A stretch of 64,000 nucleotides of DNA from Amycolatopsis cihanbeyliensis (GCF_006715045.1 NZ_VFML01000001.1:3068501-3132500), one strand, 5' to 3'. Positions 46,806 through 57,873 are shown, counted from the first letter of the stretch. The notes: a model not told the origin generated them from the letters alone. Translations and numbers: made by a program.

Positions 46806-47350
46806 GACGACATACGCGAGCTCACCACGGACGACGTCTCGAGAACCGACCCGAAGCCGAAGCTCGGTGACGTGGTGGCCATCCCGGCAGAAGCACCGTC
46901 CGGGACCGGGTTTCATCTGGCTGTCGTCCTGGCCAACGACCAGTTGGGCGTGGCGGTAGGACTGCTGCAGGGAGTGTCGCCCACCCCGCGGGTGGACGAC
47001 ACCACGCAGTATCGAACTCGGCACATCCCGGTCTATACCGGAGACGAATCGATCAGGGAGGGGACGTGGCAAATAGTCGACCATCGCGACAATCTGATGC
47101 ACTTGTTCCCGAACCCGCCGGAAATGTACCTCGAGGCGAGTCCCGTGCTGGGGCAAGGCACGGAGACTACGGAGCGGCGCACTCCACTGATGGAACGAAG
47201 CGCCTCATCAGCAAGGAAGAAACGGACGTCGTGGGCCTGCTGGACGGTTCGTACGAGCAAAGCTACCCGTCCGAGCGCTTTCAGCACGTACTCAACGAGG
47301 GCCGGTTCGACAGTGGCCCCAACACCGGAGTCGCTACGCACTCTCCGTGA
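46806..47350 (+). pseudogene. Frameshifted Imm26-like immunity gene remnant
   Basis: The first frame reads DIRELTTDDVSRTDPKPK, LGDVVAIPAEAP, FHLAVVLANDQLGVAVGLLQG, GTWQIVDHRDNLMHLFPNPP. This KxGDVxAIP plus beta-strand layout resembles Imm26-type immunity proteins. Near 47150-47175 the frame shifts, and the rest reads TDGTKRLISKEETDVVGLLD, SYPSERFQHVLNEGRFDSG, stopping at 47350. No proper start remains; the 5' end was probably cut by the IS insertion. The gene it protected against is not in the window. Converges with the PQQ dehydrogenase gene. Confidence 0.6.
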
Positions 47351-47353
47351 CTG

Positions 47354-49648
47354 CTAACAGGGGTTGAGGAACCAGCAGAGTCGGTAGGTGGCGCGGTACT
47401 CGGTGTGCTCGGCCGGAGCGGTGATGTTGTGCGTGCGGGCACCGCCGTCGGACCAGCTGCTGAAGGCGTACTTCAGGTCCAGCCAGCCGAGCCGCTGCGG
47501 GCTGGCGGCGCTGATCGAGTTGTTCGAGCCGACGATCACCGTGCGGGTGAACGGCGCCTGCTGTTCCGCACCCGCCGCCGTCAGCGCGGCCCCACTGGGG
47601 CTCGAGGTGAAGGTCAGTTCCACCGTCCGCGGATACAGCTCCAGCGTGCTGCTGCCGGTGTTGCCGTCCGAGTCGGTGGCGGTGAGCGTCAGCCGCAGGT
47701 GCGAGGGGTAGCCATGGTCCGGCGCGACGAACTCACCCGCGGACACCCCGTCGAAGTCCCGCACGTTGTGCGTATGGCAACCACCGCCCTCCTGGCAGTG
47801 CCGGATCGCCAGCCGCCAGGACAGCGCGGACGCCGGGAGGGTGCCGTCCTGCTGATCCACCGCCCTGCCGGAGAAGGGCACGGTCTGGCCGACCCGCCAG
47901 TTCAGCTCGCCGGTCGGCTCGTCGATCACCGGAACCGGGTCCTGCCCCGGCGGGCTGCCCACGGTCACCGGCACCGTCGCGGTGTCGGTGGCGCCATCGG
48001 AGTCGGTGACCCGCAGGCCGACATTCACCTGCGCGACCTCCACATAGGTCCGGGAGGCGGTCGGTCCGGCGGCGTCGTCGTAGCTCCCGTCGCCGTTCAG
48101 GTCCCAGGCGTAGCTCAGGCCATCCCCCTGGTCGGGGTCGCTGGAGCCGGTCCCGTCGAACTGGACGGTCAGCGGCGCGGGACCGGAGGACGGGGTGGCC
48201 GTGGCGACCGCCGAGGGCGGCCGGTTCCCGGAGTGGTAGCTCACCCTGCGCAACTGGCCGGCGCCGAGCGCGACGTAGAACAGGTCGCCGCCGGGTCCGG
48301 TGAGCACCTGTACCGGCACATCCGCACCGGTCACGAACGGCACGATCCGCGAAGGGCTCGGCTGCCCGGACTCGGTCTGCATGGCCCAGATGCAGCCGCG
48401 GGAGGAGTCGGCGAAGAACAGCGCGCCGTCGTAGGCGGCGGGGTAGTCGCTGCCGGACTCGAAGGCGATCCCGGCGACCGAGGAACCGTCGGTGGCGCAG
48501 CCGTCCCCCGGCACCACCTCGCTGTTGTGCCGGTAGGCGAAGTACGGCTCGTCCTGGCCCGCACCGGCGTACAGCGACTCGCACCGGTTCAGGTTCGCCC
48601 CGTCGTAGCCGGGCTGCCGCTCGTCACCCTCGTAGCAGGGCCAGCCGAAGTTCTCCGCGACCGCGTCCCCGGCATCGGTGATCCGGTTGATCTCCTCCCA
48701 TGCGTTCCAGCCGACATCGCCAGACCAGATCTCGCTGGTGCCGGGCCGGAAGCCGAACCGGAACTGGTTACGCATGCCGTAGGCGATGATCCGCCGCTCG
48801 TTGGCGTCGCCGCTGGAGGCGAACGGGTTGCCCGGCAGGCCCGCACCGGTGTCGGGGTCGATACGCAGGATCGCGCCGTTCAGCACCACCGGCTGCCCGG
48901 CAGGCCGGTTCGGCGACTGCGAGCGCAGCGCGCCGCCCTCGGCGTCCGGCGGGGAGAGACCGGTGCCCGCGGGCTCGGGCGGGTCCCCGCAGGGGTTACC
49001 GACCTGCCCGTAGTCGGCGAAGTTGAAGCTCGCCCCGTCGCCGCCGCCGACATACAGCGCACCGTCCGGGCCGAAGGTCACGGTGCCGATGGAATGGCTC
49101 GGGTACTGCTGGCACCAGCCGGTGAGCAGCGGCTGCTCGGCGGTGGCGGTACCACCGGAACCCATGGTCAACTGGGAAACCCTGCCGGTGACCACGCAGC
49201 CCTCGTCGGTGGCGCCCGGCGGGGACGGGCACTCGTCGCCCCAGCGCGGCGGGCTGCCGCCGGGTTCGGCGTCGTAGGTGTAGCTGACGTAGACATAGGG
49301 CCGCTGCGGGAACTGCGGGTCCACCGCGAGGCCGAGCAGTCCCCGGTCCCAGAAGTCCTGCGTCTGGGTGCGCAGGTCGGCGAACACCGTGGCGCTCGGG
49401 TCGGCGAGCGAGTCGAAGACCTTGACGATCCCGCTCTTCTCCGCGACGAACACCCGTCCGTCCGGAGCGAAGGCCGCCGCCGTCGGCGAACTGAGCCCGG
49501 AGATCGCGACCGTGTCCCCGAACCCGGTCGGCACCGCGGCCGCCGCCGGCGTCGCGGGGAACGCGGCGAGGCCGACCGCGACCAGCGTTCCGGCCAGCGA
49601 GGTCGCCAGTGCCCTGCGGGGCCTGGCTCTTCGCTCGTACCAACCCAT
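47354..49648 (-). CDS. Secreted PQQ-type sugar dehydrogenase with PKD domain
   Basis: A 764-residue exported protein. Residues 1-38 are a signal peptide. Residues 45-460 are the glucose/sorbosone dehydrogenase six-blade propeller (PTAAAFAPDGRVFVAEKSG, RGLLGLAVDPQF, SHSIGTVTFGPDGALYVGGGDG, YGMRNQFRFGF, AENFGWPCYEG). Residues 475-560 are a PKD domain (APLTVQFDGTGSSDPD). The remaining 200 residues are two Ig-like or carbohydrate-binding-like beta regions ending in a Cys pair. Such proteins oxidise sugars or polyols outside the cell using PQQ or act as glycan binders. Single gene. Confidence 0.88.
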   Translation of the reverse strand: MGWYERRARPRRALATSLAGTLVAVGLAAFPATPAAAAVPTGFGDTVAISGLSSPTAAAFAPDGRVFVAEKSGIVKVFDSLADPSATVFADLRTQTQDFWDRGLLGLAVDPQFPQRPYVYVSYTYDAEPGGSPPRWGDECPSPPGATDEGCVVTGRVSQLTMGSGGTATAEQPLLTGWCQQYPSHSIGTVTFGPDGALYVGGGDGASFNFADYGQVGNPCGDPPEPAGTGLSPPDAEGGALRSQSPNRPAGQPVVLNGAILRIDPDTGAGLPGNPFASSGDANERRIIAYGMRNQFRFGFRPGTSEIWSGDVGWNAWEEINRITDAGDAVAENFGWPCYEGDERQPGYDGANLNRCESLYAGAGQDEPYFAYRHNSEVVPGDGCATDGSSVAGIAFESGSDYPAAYDGALFFADSSRGCIWAMQTESGQPSPSRIVPFVTGADVPVQVLTGPGGDLFYVALGAGQLRRVSYHSGNRPPSAVATATPSSGPAPLTVQFDGTGSSDPDQGDGLSYAWDLNGDGSYDDAAGPTASRTYVEVAQVNVGLRVTDSDGATDTATVPVTVGSPPGQDPVPVIDEPTGELNWRVGQTVPFSGRAVDQQDGTLPASALSWRLAIRHCQEGGGCHTHNVRDFDGVSAGEFVAPDHGYPSHLRLTLTATDSDGNTGSSTLELYPRTVELTFTSSPSGAALTAAGAEQQAPFTRTVIVGSNNSISAASPQRLGWLDLKYAFSSWSDGGARTHNITAPAEHTEYRATYRLCWFLNPC

Positions 49649-49893
49649 ATGGACCTCCCGATCGCCCGTGGGGACCGCTCACCGGAGTGAGCGTTTCTGC
49701 ACCCCACAAGCGGGAGAACACGCACCCGCGTTACTGCCGAATCCGCCCGCGTGTCGCAACCGTGACCCGAATAGGGCCGAACGGCGCAGCCGTCGAGGGG
49801 AGTCGGCGCAGCGGCCTGCTCCGGTCCGGGTGCGCAAAAACGCGGGCACGGCAAGGATCTGCCGTGCCCGCGTGCGGTCGGTTGTTCCGGTGG

Positions 49894-51327
49894 TCAGCGG
49901 ACCGCGCGCAAGGCGTTCACCATTCCCTTCCCGTAGAAGGAGTTGTTCCACTTCGGACCTTCACAGTCCTCGGCGTCCCCGCAGGGAACCGGGTCCGCGG
50001 CCTTGAACCCGAGCAGCGCCTCCAGTGCCCACGGGGGCGCGTGCCGGTACTTGCCGGCCAGCAGCGCGACCACCCCGGCCGCGTGCGGGGAGGCCATCGA
50101 GGTACCGCACTTGCTGCCGTACTTGCCGTCGAACACCGTGGACAGCGGGCAGGCCGGGCCCTCGCCCTCCGGCGGCACCCGGGTGGGGTCACCGCCGGGC
50201 GCGGCGACCTCGATCGCGTGCCTGCCGTAGTTGCTGTAGTACGCCTTGCTGCCGGTGTAGCCGGTCGCGGACACCGTCACCACGTCGTCGACCCCGCCCG
50301 GCAGGATCGCGCAGCCGGGGTTCACCGGGTGCGGCCTGTTCGGGTCGGTGGTCTGCTCGGGGATGTTGAATCCGCTGTTACCGGCCGCGGCCACGTTGAG
50401 CACGCCATGCCGGGTCGAGTACTCCACCGCGCGCCGTACGGCCTCGAAGGCCGCGGCGTCACCGGGCTGCTTCGGGCAGTAGAACATGCCGGGATCGATG
50501 TAGTAGCTGTGGTTGGCCACCTCGAACCGGTGCTTCGCCGACCACATCAGGCCGCACACCGCGGCCTCCGGGTAGATCAAACCCTGGTCGCTGACCACCT
50601 TCACCGACGCCAGCCGCACCCCGGGTGCCACGCCGGTGAAGCCCGTGGCCGGGTCCTTGCCCGCGATGGTGCCCGCGACATGCGTGCCGTGGTCGGAGGT
50701 GGTCGGCGCCCAGGCCTGCGCACCGGTGTCCGGGGCACCGGACAGGCAGCCCGCCGAGGCGGCAGGGTCGATCGCGTGCTGCAGGCCGGGATGCGTGGGC
50801 TCGATACCCGAGTCGACCACACCCACGGTGACCGAGCGGCTGCCCTCGTCGATCCGGTTGGCCTGCGGTGCCTTGATCGCCCGCATATCCCACTGCAACG
50901 CGCTGAGGTCCTCGGTGCCGGACACCACCTCGGTCGTGCGCTCCAGGTTCTCATCCTCGGCCGCGCGGGCCCGCGCCCTGGCCTCGGCCGCCGCGGTCTC
51001 CGGCGGCTCGGCGATCTCCCTGCTGCCCGAGTAGGCACGGAACACGCCGAGGCGCTCGGCGAAACCGGGGTCGCTCGAGGTCGCCACCGCGACCCCGATC
51101 TCCCGGTAGTAGGCGACCGGATCGCCGCACTCGGCCCGCAGCTCGCGGTCCACCCGGTGACGCGGGGTGTGGGGGTCGTACAGCACCACGTAGCCGTACT
51201 CCGGGCCGGTCGAGTCACAGTGTGTGGCCGCGGCCGGTTCGGCGTTCGCGGCCGGCGCCAGGATGCCGGTCGCACCCAGCGCGAGCGTCGTGGCCGCGGG
51301 TAGCAGCCAGCGTCGGGATCGGGACAT
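49894..51327 (-). CDS. Secreted S8 family subtilisin-like serine protease
   Basis: A 477-residue exported protease. Start 51327 has GGAGGTGGG directly before it; a longer frame to 51405 lacks a site. Residues 1-27 are a signal peptide. The catalytic triad is Asp in VGVVDSGIEPTHPG, His in DHGTHVAGTIAG and Ser in GTSMASPHAAGV, all intact. An N-terminal I9-like propeptide region precedes the catalytic domain. The C-terminus ends close after the domain without an anchor. Confidence 0.92.
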   Translation of the reverse strand: MSRSRRWLLPAATTLALGATGILAPAANAEPAAATHCDSTGPEYGYVVLYDPHTPRHRVDRELRAECGDPVAYYREIGVAVATSSDPGFAERLGVFRAYSGSREIAEPPETAAAEARARARAAEDENLERTTEVVSGTEDLSALQWDMRAIKAPQANRIDEGSRSVTVGVVDSGIEPTHPGLQHAIDPAASAGCLSGAPDTGAQAWAPTTSDHGTHVAGTIAGKDPATGFTGVAPGVRLASVKVVSDQGLIYPEAAVCGLMWSAKHRFEVANHSYYIDPGMFYCPKQPGDAAAFEAVRRAVEYSTRHGVLNVAAAGNSGFNIPEQTTDPNRPHPVNPGCAILPGGVDDVVTVSATGYTGSKAYYSNYGRHAIEVAAPGGDPTRVPPEGEGPACPLSTVFDGKYGSKCGTSMASPHAAGVVALLAGKYRHAPPWALEALLGFKAADPVPCGDAEDCEGPKWNNSFYGKGMVNALRAVR

Positions 51328-51405
51328 TCCCACCTCCAGTAGAATGACGAGCAGGGTGCACGTTAGGCAGATGATCACGGCCGCGGCGCCCGCCATCCGG
51401 AGCAA

Positions 51406-51648
51406 TCACCGGTTCGAGTCACGGCGCGCGGCCCGCCAGCCGCGCCAGCCGAGCACCCCGATGATCGTGCCCAGCACGAAGGACACCACGGCCAGCGCCG
51501 CGTGCACCACGAGGAACGAGGTGGGGGAACCGTCCGGATTCCAGGCGTCGTCGCTGGCCAGGAGGTTCCTGGCGAAGGTGATCCAGATGACCCAGGACCA
51601 GATACCGAAGATCAGCAGAAAGAGCGATACACCCCGGGACATGCGCAT
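51406..51648 (-). CDS. SCO4848-family membrane protein
   Basis: An 80-residue protein with two membrane helices and the family pattern (RGVSLFLLIFGIWSWVIWITFARN, then a short acidic loop and TSFLVVHAALAVVSFVLG). Starts at ATG 51648 or 51642. In Streptomyces the orthologue is the divergent neighbour of a D-Ala-D-Ala carboxypeptidase gene, exactly as here, so a cell-envelope function is probable though unproven. Confidence 0.85.
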   Translation of the reverse strand: MRMSRGVSLFLLIFGIWSWVIWITFARNLLASDDAWNPDGSPTSFLVVHAALAVVSFVLGTIIGVLGWRGWRAARRDSNR

Positions 51649-51689
51649 GCCCCGCAGTATGCCGCCGCCGTGGCGGTTAGCCTGCACGG

Positions 51690-52922
51690 GTGCACCCCGT
51701 CTCACCTCGCGCGTTCCGGATCCTTGTCGTGGCCGTGCTGTCCGGCCTGCTGACGATGTCGACCCCGCTGGCATCCGCACAGACCGGCACCGCAGCCCCG
51801 GACGGGGACTGCCCGAACCGGCTGCTCCCGCCGCCCCCGGTGGACACCTCGGAGCGGCCACCGCCGGGGCAGGAGTCCCCCGAACCGCCACCGGTCCCGG
51901 ACCGCCCGGCCGGTGGCGAACGGATGGGCGAGTGCGGGCCGGTGCTCCCGCCGGACATCCTGAACCCGCCCGCGGGCACCACGGCGCAGTCCTGGTTGCT
52001 GCACGACCTGGACAGCGGCGATGTGCTGGTGGCGAAGAACCCGCACGGGCGCTACCGGCCCGCCTCGCTGATCAAGGTGCTGCTGGCGCTGGTGGCGATC
52101 GAGGAGATGGACGGGGACGACCGGATCACTCCGACCACAACGGACGCCGAGCAGGAATGCACCTGTGTCGGCATCAAGGCGGGCAGCTCGTACGCCGTGG
52201 ACGATCTGCTGCACGGCCTGCTGATGCGGTCCGGGAACGATGTCGCGCACGCCTTCGCCACGGCGCTCGGCGGGGTGCCCGCCGCGCTGGAGAAGATGAA
52301 CGCGCTCGCCGAGCAACTCGGCGCCAGGGACACCCATGCCGCCACCCCGTCCGGTTTGGACGGACCGGGGATGATGAGCTCGGCCTACGACCTGAGCCTG
52401 ATCTTCAACTACGCCATGCGGCAGCCCGAGTTCGCCGAGGCCGTGGCCACCAGGGAGATCGAGTTCCCCGGTGGGCGGGGTGAGCCGGCCTTCCCGATCT
52501 ACAACGACAACCGGCTGCTCCGCGACTACCCCGGCTTCCTCGGCGGCAAGACCGGGTTCACCGACGACGCGCGGCACACCTACGTCGGCGCGGCCGAACG
52601 CGAGGGCAGGCGGCTGGCCGTGGTGATGCTGCGGTCCGAGCAGCGCCCGACCAGGGTGTCCGCGCAGGCCGCCGAGTTGCTCGACTACGGCTTCCGGGTG
52701 GCGGCGACCGGGGTGGCGCCGGTCGGCCGGATCTTCTACACCGAACCCACCAGCGAGGCGGCCGCCCCCACCGCCGGGGACGAGGAGGCCGAACTGGCCG
52801 GCTCGACCACGCCGGAGGACCCGTTCGGCGTCACCGGATGGGTGATCACCCTGGTCGCCGCGGTGCTGTCCATCGGGGGTGTCATCCTCGTGCACCGCCG
52901 TCGCCAGGCCGAGGGGTCGTAG
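51690..52922 (+). CDS. D-alanyl-D-alanine carboxypeptidase (class A PBP, DacA-like)
   Basis: A 410-residue exported enzyme. Signal peptide at residues 1-30, then a Pro-rich spacer to about residue 95. The catalytic SLIK motif is Ser126-Lys129, SGN is in RSGNDVAHAF and KTG in LGGKTGFTDD. A single membrane helix near residues 380-402 with a basic tail anchors it. It trims the pentapeptide of peptidoglycan. Divergent from the SCO4848-family gene by 41 bases. Confidence 0.93.
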   Translation: MHPVSPRAFRILVVAVLSGLLTMSTPLASAQTGTAAPDGDCPNRLLPPPPVDTSERPPPGQESPEPPPVPDRPAGGERMGECGPVLPPDILNPPAGTTAQSWLLHDLDSGDVLVAKNPHGRYRPASLIKVLLALVAIEEMDGDDRITPTTTDAEQECTCVGIKAGSSYAVDDLLHGLLMRSGNDVAHAFATALGGVPAALEKMNALAEQLGARDTHAATPSGLDGPGMMSSAYDLSLIFNYAMRQPEFAEAVATREIEFPGGRGEPAFPIYNDNRLLRDYPGFLGGKTGFTDDARHTYVGAAEREGRRLAVVMLRSEQRPTRVSAQAAELLDYGFRVAATGVAPVGRIFYTEPTSEAAAPTAGDEEAELAGSTTPEDPFGVTGWVITLVAAVLSIGGVILVHRRRQAEGS

Positions 52923-54231
52923 CGTCCTGCTCCTCGCCCAGCCGCAGCGCACCGCCCGGCGAGTGGCGGCAGTCCAGTTCGCGGCAGTCCCCGGAGGCGG
53001 CATCCTGGGCCGCGTGCTCCCCGGGGTGCTCCGCGGGCAGCGTCTCCTCGGCCAGCCACCAGGTCACCAGCGCCGCCACCGCGATCCCGCCGGTGACCAG
53101 GAAGGCGAGGCCGTACGAGAACTGCTCGGCGATCGCGCCCGCCACCAGCGGGCCGAGCACCGCGCCCACGTCGGCGGACATCTGGAACCCGGCCAGCACG
53201 CTGCCGCCCCGCGCCTTCGACCCCAGCACATCGGCCACCGCCGCGTTCTGTGCCGGGTTCAGCGTCCCCGAACCGAGCCCGGCGATCACGGCCCCGGCGA
53301 GGAACAGCCAGACCACATCGGACTGACCGAGCAGCACGGTTCCGACCCCGAGCAGGGCGAGGCCGATCAGGGCCGGCGGCTTACGCCCCCTGGTGTCGGC
53401 GAACCGGCCGGACACCAGCAGGACGAGCGCGTTGGCCGCGGCGAACACCGACAGCACGATCCCGGTGAACTCCTCGCCCTTGGCCAGCACGACCGTCACG
53501 AACAGGGGAACCAGGGACATCCGGATGCCGAACACCACCCAGCCGTTGGCGAAGTTCGAGGCCAACGCCGCGCGGTAGGTGCGGTGCCGTAGCGCCGCGC
53601 GCAGGCTCAGCACCGGCTCCCCGTCGGAGTCGGCCCGGCCGGCGAGCTCGGAATCACGTAGCTGCCACCACACCAGCGCGGTGGTGAGCAGCAGCGCCAC
53701 CCCGTAGGCGAGGAACGGCGCCCGCAGCGACACCACGACCAGCCCACTGCCGACGATCGGGCCCGCGATACCGCCGAGCAGGAAGCTGGTGCCCCACAAC
53801 CCGGAGGCCCGCCCGCGCAAATGCGGGGGCGAGATCCGGATCAGCAACCCGATCGCGGACACCGTGAACATGGTCGATCCGACCCCGCTCAGCGAGCGGA
53901 ACAGCAGCAGCTGCCAGTACTCGGCCGCGAAGGCGCAGGCGATCGTGCCCGCCGCCACGATCAGCAGCCCGACCAGGTAGGTCGGGCGCTCGCCGAACCT
54001 GGTCACCAGCCGCCCGCTCACCGGGGCGAACGCCAGCCGGACGAAGGCGAACGCGCTCACCACCACCGAGGCCGCGGTCACCCCGACGTCGAAGCTGGTC
54101 GCGAAGCTCGGCAGGGCGGGCGCGATCAGCCCGTACCCGATGGCGATCAGGAAGCTCGCGCCAACCAGTACCCAGATCTCGCGCGGCAACCGCTGGGTCT
54201 CAGCGTTACCGTGCGTAACCTTTTCCGTCAC
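52882..54231 (-). CDS. MFS transporter, drug-efflux type
   Basis: A 449-residue major facilitator with 12 helices; the loop after helix 2 contains SGRLVTRFGERP. It resembles the multidrug efflux DHA1-type (12-helix). The C-terminal 50 residues are Asp/Glu/Arg-rich and cytoplasmic, and overlap the convergent carboxypeptidase by 41 bases. Substrate unknown. Confidence 0.88.
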   Translation of the reverse strand: MTEKVTHGNAETQRLPREIWVLVGASFLIAIGYGLIAPALPSFATSFDVGVTAASVVVSAFAFVRLAFAPVSGRLVTRFGERPTYLVGLLIVAAGTIACAFAAEYWQLLLFRSLSGVGSTMFTVSAIGLLIRISPPHLRGRASGLWGTSFLLGGIAGPIVGSGLVVVSLRAPFLAYGVALLLTTALVWWQLRDSELAGRADSDGEPVLSLRAALRHRTYRAALASNFANGWVVFGIRMSLVPLFVTVVLAKGEEFTGIVLSVFAAANALVLLVSGRFADTRGRKPPALIGLALLGVGTVLLGQSDVVWLFLAGAVIAGLGSGTLNPAQNAAVADVLGSKARGGSVLAGFQMSADVGAVLGPLVAGAIAEQFSYGLAFLVTGGIAVAALVTWWLAEETLPAEHPGEHAAQDAASGDCRELDCRHSPGGALRLGEEQDATTPRPGDGGARG

Positions 54232-54285
54232 TATGCCCCCAATGCGTCACCGCGAGCATAGGCGCCCCGCCGGGCCCGCCGCCGC

Positions 54286-55296
54286 TCAACGCCGGCGGGC
54301 CAGCCAGCCCAGCAGCGCACCGAGCCCGAACGCACCGGCCGCGGCGCCGGTACCCGGGCCACGCTGGACGCGGACCTGCGGGCGGATCACCGCGGGTGGT
54401 GGCGGTTCCACGACGCGCACGGTGTTCTCCCGCGCCGTCGCCGTCCACGCGGTGACCAGCAGCAGGAACCGGGAGACGAGGTTGGCGAAGAACATCAGAC
54501 CGATGATCGGCCCGAACAGCACGGTGGCGGGCGAGTCGGAGACCAGCCCGAGGTAGATCGCGGTGACCTGCTTGAGCACCTCGAAGCCGAGGGCGGCGAC
54601 GATCGCGCCGCGCACGGCGCTGCGCAACCCGACCCGCTGCCGGGGTAGCCGCGCGATCACCCAGAGGAAGACCAGCACGTTGGCCGCCAGCGACAGCACG
54701 ATGGTGGCCAGCCGCAGCAGCAGCCGGGCCCAGCCCACGTCGTCCAGGCCGGCCAGTCCGAGCAGGAACCGGCCGAGGCCACCACCCAGCGCGGTGAGTG
54801 CGAAGGACACCAGCAGCGCGGCACCCAGGCCCGCCAGCGCGACCAGGTCCTTGAGCTTGGTGGACACCAGCGGCAGCGGCTTCCTCTCCTGGCCCCACTG
54901 CGCCGTCAGCGCGTCGCGCAGGTTGCTCATCCAGCCGATGCCGGAGTACAGCGCCACCACCAGCCCGAAGCTGAGCACCCCGCCCCGCGCGTCCAGCGCG
55001 TACTCCACGATATCGCTGAGCAGGTTTCCCAGCCCCGAGGGCGCAGCCTCGGTGATGCTGGTGCGCAGGTCGTTCAGCACGGCCTTGTCCCCGGCGACGA
55101 CCAGACCCACCACGGAGAACGCCACCATCAGCAGCGGGAACAGCGAGAGCACGCTGAAATACGTGATCGCCGCGGCGTAGTGACTGCCGTACCGCTCGTT
55201 GAACGCGTCCTTGGCCCGGACCAGGTGGTCCAGCGCCGGGTACTTCCGCCGCAGGCGGGGGATCAGCTTCTCCTGCTGGGTTTCTTCCGCTGGCAC
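54286..55296 (-). CDS. YihY/BrkB-family inner membrane protein
   Basis: A 336-residue protein with six helices (formerly called ribonuclease BN). Shows YAAAITYFSVLSLFPLLMVAF in the first helix, GWMSNLRDALTAQWGQER in the first loop and FGPIIGLMFFANLVSRFLLLVTAW near the end. Function unclear, linked to envelope integrity or lipid transport. Signals are the basic N- and C-terminal regions facing the cytoplasm. Lone gene. Confidence 0.92.
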   Translation of the reverse strand: MPAEETQQEKLIPRLRRKYPALDHLVRAKDAFNERYGSHYAAAITYFSVLSLFPLLMVAFSVVGLVVAGDKAVLNDLRTSITEAAPSGLGNLLSDIVEYALDARGGVLSFGLVVALYSGIGWMSNLRDALTAQWGQERKPLPLVSTKLKDLVALAGLGAALLVSFALTALGGGLGRFLLGLAGLDDVGWARLLLRLATIVLSLAANVLVFLWVIARLPRQRVGLRSAVRGAIVAALGFEVLKQVTAIYLGLVSDSPATVLFGPIIGLMFFANLVSRFLLLVTAWTATARENTVRVVEPPPPAVIRPQVRVQRGPGTGAAAGAFGLGALLGWLARRR

Positions 55297-55418
55297 GGAC
55301 AGACGCTAACCAGGCGGGCCGCACCCCGCAAACGCGGGCGAGGTTCCTACCTCCGCAGGTGTCCGCACCGCCACGCGCCCTGGTTGACTGGGGCGCTCGC
55401 AGCCGAAGGAGGCCCACC

Positions 55419-56153
55419 GTGCCCGGACCCGGACGGCGACGCCGCCTGCCCGCCGTCGCCGCGACCCTCGCCCTGATCGCCGCGCTGCTCGGCGCGGGCG
55501 GGACCGCGACGGCCGACACCGCGACGGCAGGCCCCGGCCCGTGCGGCTACACCGAGACCCCGGACGATCCGCCCGCGCGGCCGGTCCCGCTGCCGCCGGA
55601 CGCGCGCGAGCCACGGGACGCAGGGTTCGCGCTGGTGACCTTGCGCACCAACCTCGGCCGCATCCCGCTGGTGCTGGAGCGGGGCAAGGCGCCGTGCACC
55701 GTCAAGAGCTTCCTGCATCTGGTGCGGCACGGGTTCTACGACCGCACGGTCTGCCACCGGCTGACCGCGTACGACACGCTGAAGGTGCTGCAGTGCGGCG
55801 ACCCGAGCGGCACCGGCGAGGGCGGCCCCGGCTACCGCTACCCGGACGAGCTGCCGACCGAGCTGCCGCCGTGGCCGGGCGACGAGACCGGGCAGGCGAA
55901 GCTGTACGCGCGGGCCACCCTGGCCATGGCGAACGCGGGCCCGGACACCAACGGCAGCCAGTTCTTCCTCGTCTACGGCGACTCGGCGCTGCGGCCGAAC
56001 TACACCATCTTCGGGCACACCACCTGGAGCGGTTTGTCCACTCTGGACAAGATCGCGGCGAAGGGGGTCGTGTCCACGCCGGACGATCCGGACCCGGTGG
56101 ACGGCAGGCCCGCCGCCGAGCCGAGCATTCGCTGCGCCGTGCGCTGGTTCTAG
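55419..56153 (+). CDS. Secreted cyclophilin-type peptidyl-prolyl isomerase
   Basis: A 244-residue exported protein from GTG 55419, with AGGAGG eight bases upstream. Signal peptide to about residue 35, then the cyclophilin fold (VTLRTNLGRIPLVL, FLHLVRHGFYDRTVCHRL, TNGSQFFLVYGDS, NYTIFGHTTWSGLSTLDKIA). The catalytic Arg of the FHR motif is preserved as CHR, so activity may be altered. Probably assists folding outside the membrane. Confidence 0.9.
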   Translation: MPGPGRRRRLPAVAATLALIAALLGAGGTATADTATAGPGPCGYTETPDDPPARPVPLPPDAREPRDAGFALVTLRTNLGRIPLVLERGKAPCTVKSFLHLVRHGFYDRTVCHRLTAYDTLKVLQCGDPSGTGEGGPGYRYPDELPTELPPWPGDETGQAKLYARATLAMANAGPDTNGSQFFLVYGDSALRPNYTIFGHTTWSGLSTLDKIAAKGVVSTPDDPDPVDGRPAAEPSIRCAVRWF

Positions 56154-56243
56154 CGTTCCGGGTGGACCACGTTGAACCTCGGTCGGTGATGACCGACACA
56201 GCGCATTGACCTACAGCTAAGTTGAGGTAGCAGGCTCGTGCCC

Positions 56244-56696
56244 ATGAGCGACAACGTCACACAGCCTCCACTCATCGAGGACGCCACGACCGACCACGAG
56301 CAGGACGTCGTCGCGATCAAACAGGTGATCGCCGACGTCGAAACCGCCTTCAACACCAACGATCCCGACCTCATGGCCGCCCACTTCTCCCGAAACGCCT
56401 CGGTCGTCAACGCCGCCGGGATGCTGATTTCCGGCTGGGACGCGCTGCTCGACGCCAACCGCAAGGGCCTGGAGGGGTTCCTTCGCGACGAGTACGTGCG
56501 TTATGAGGTCGGCGACATCGCCTTCGTCCGCCCCGACGTCGCTGTCGCGCACAAGAGCGCGCGGGCCACGAAACCCGGTGGCGAGCTTGTCGACGTCGAC
56601 CCCGCGATGATCGCCCTCTACGTCCTGGTCAAGGACCAGGACCGCTGGTGGGTCGTGGCCCGGCAGAACACCCTCACGCGGTCGTCAACACCTTGA
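56244..56696 (+). CDS. SgcJ/EcaC family (NTF2-like) protein
   Basis: A 150-residue protein of the SnoaL/NTF2 superfamily, SgcJ/EcaC subgroup. Signature stretch IKQVIADVETAFNTNDPDLMAAHF, then VVNAAGMLISGWDAL, KSARATKPGGELVDVD and WWVVARQNTL. Members occur in antibiotic pathways and as free-standing detoxification-like proteins. GTG 56238 is an alternative start. Converges with trpS. Confidence 0.85.
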   Translation: MSDNVTQPPLIEDATTDHEQDVVAIKQVIADVETAFNTNDPDLMAAHFSRNASVVNAAGMLISGWDALLDANRKGLEGFLRDEYVRYEVGDIAFVRPDVAVAHKSARATKPGGELVDVDPAMIALYVLVKDQDRWWVVARQNTLTRSSTP

Positions 56697-56718
56697 CCGC
56701 GGGGGCACTCGCCCAGAC

Positions 56719-57873
<1,155 letters not shown>

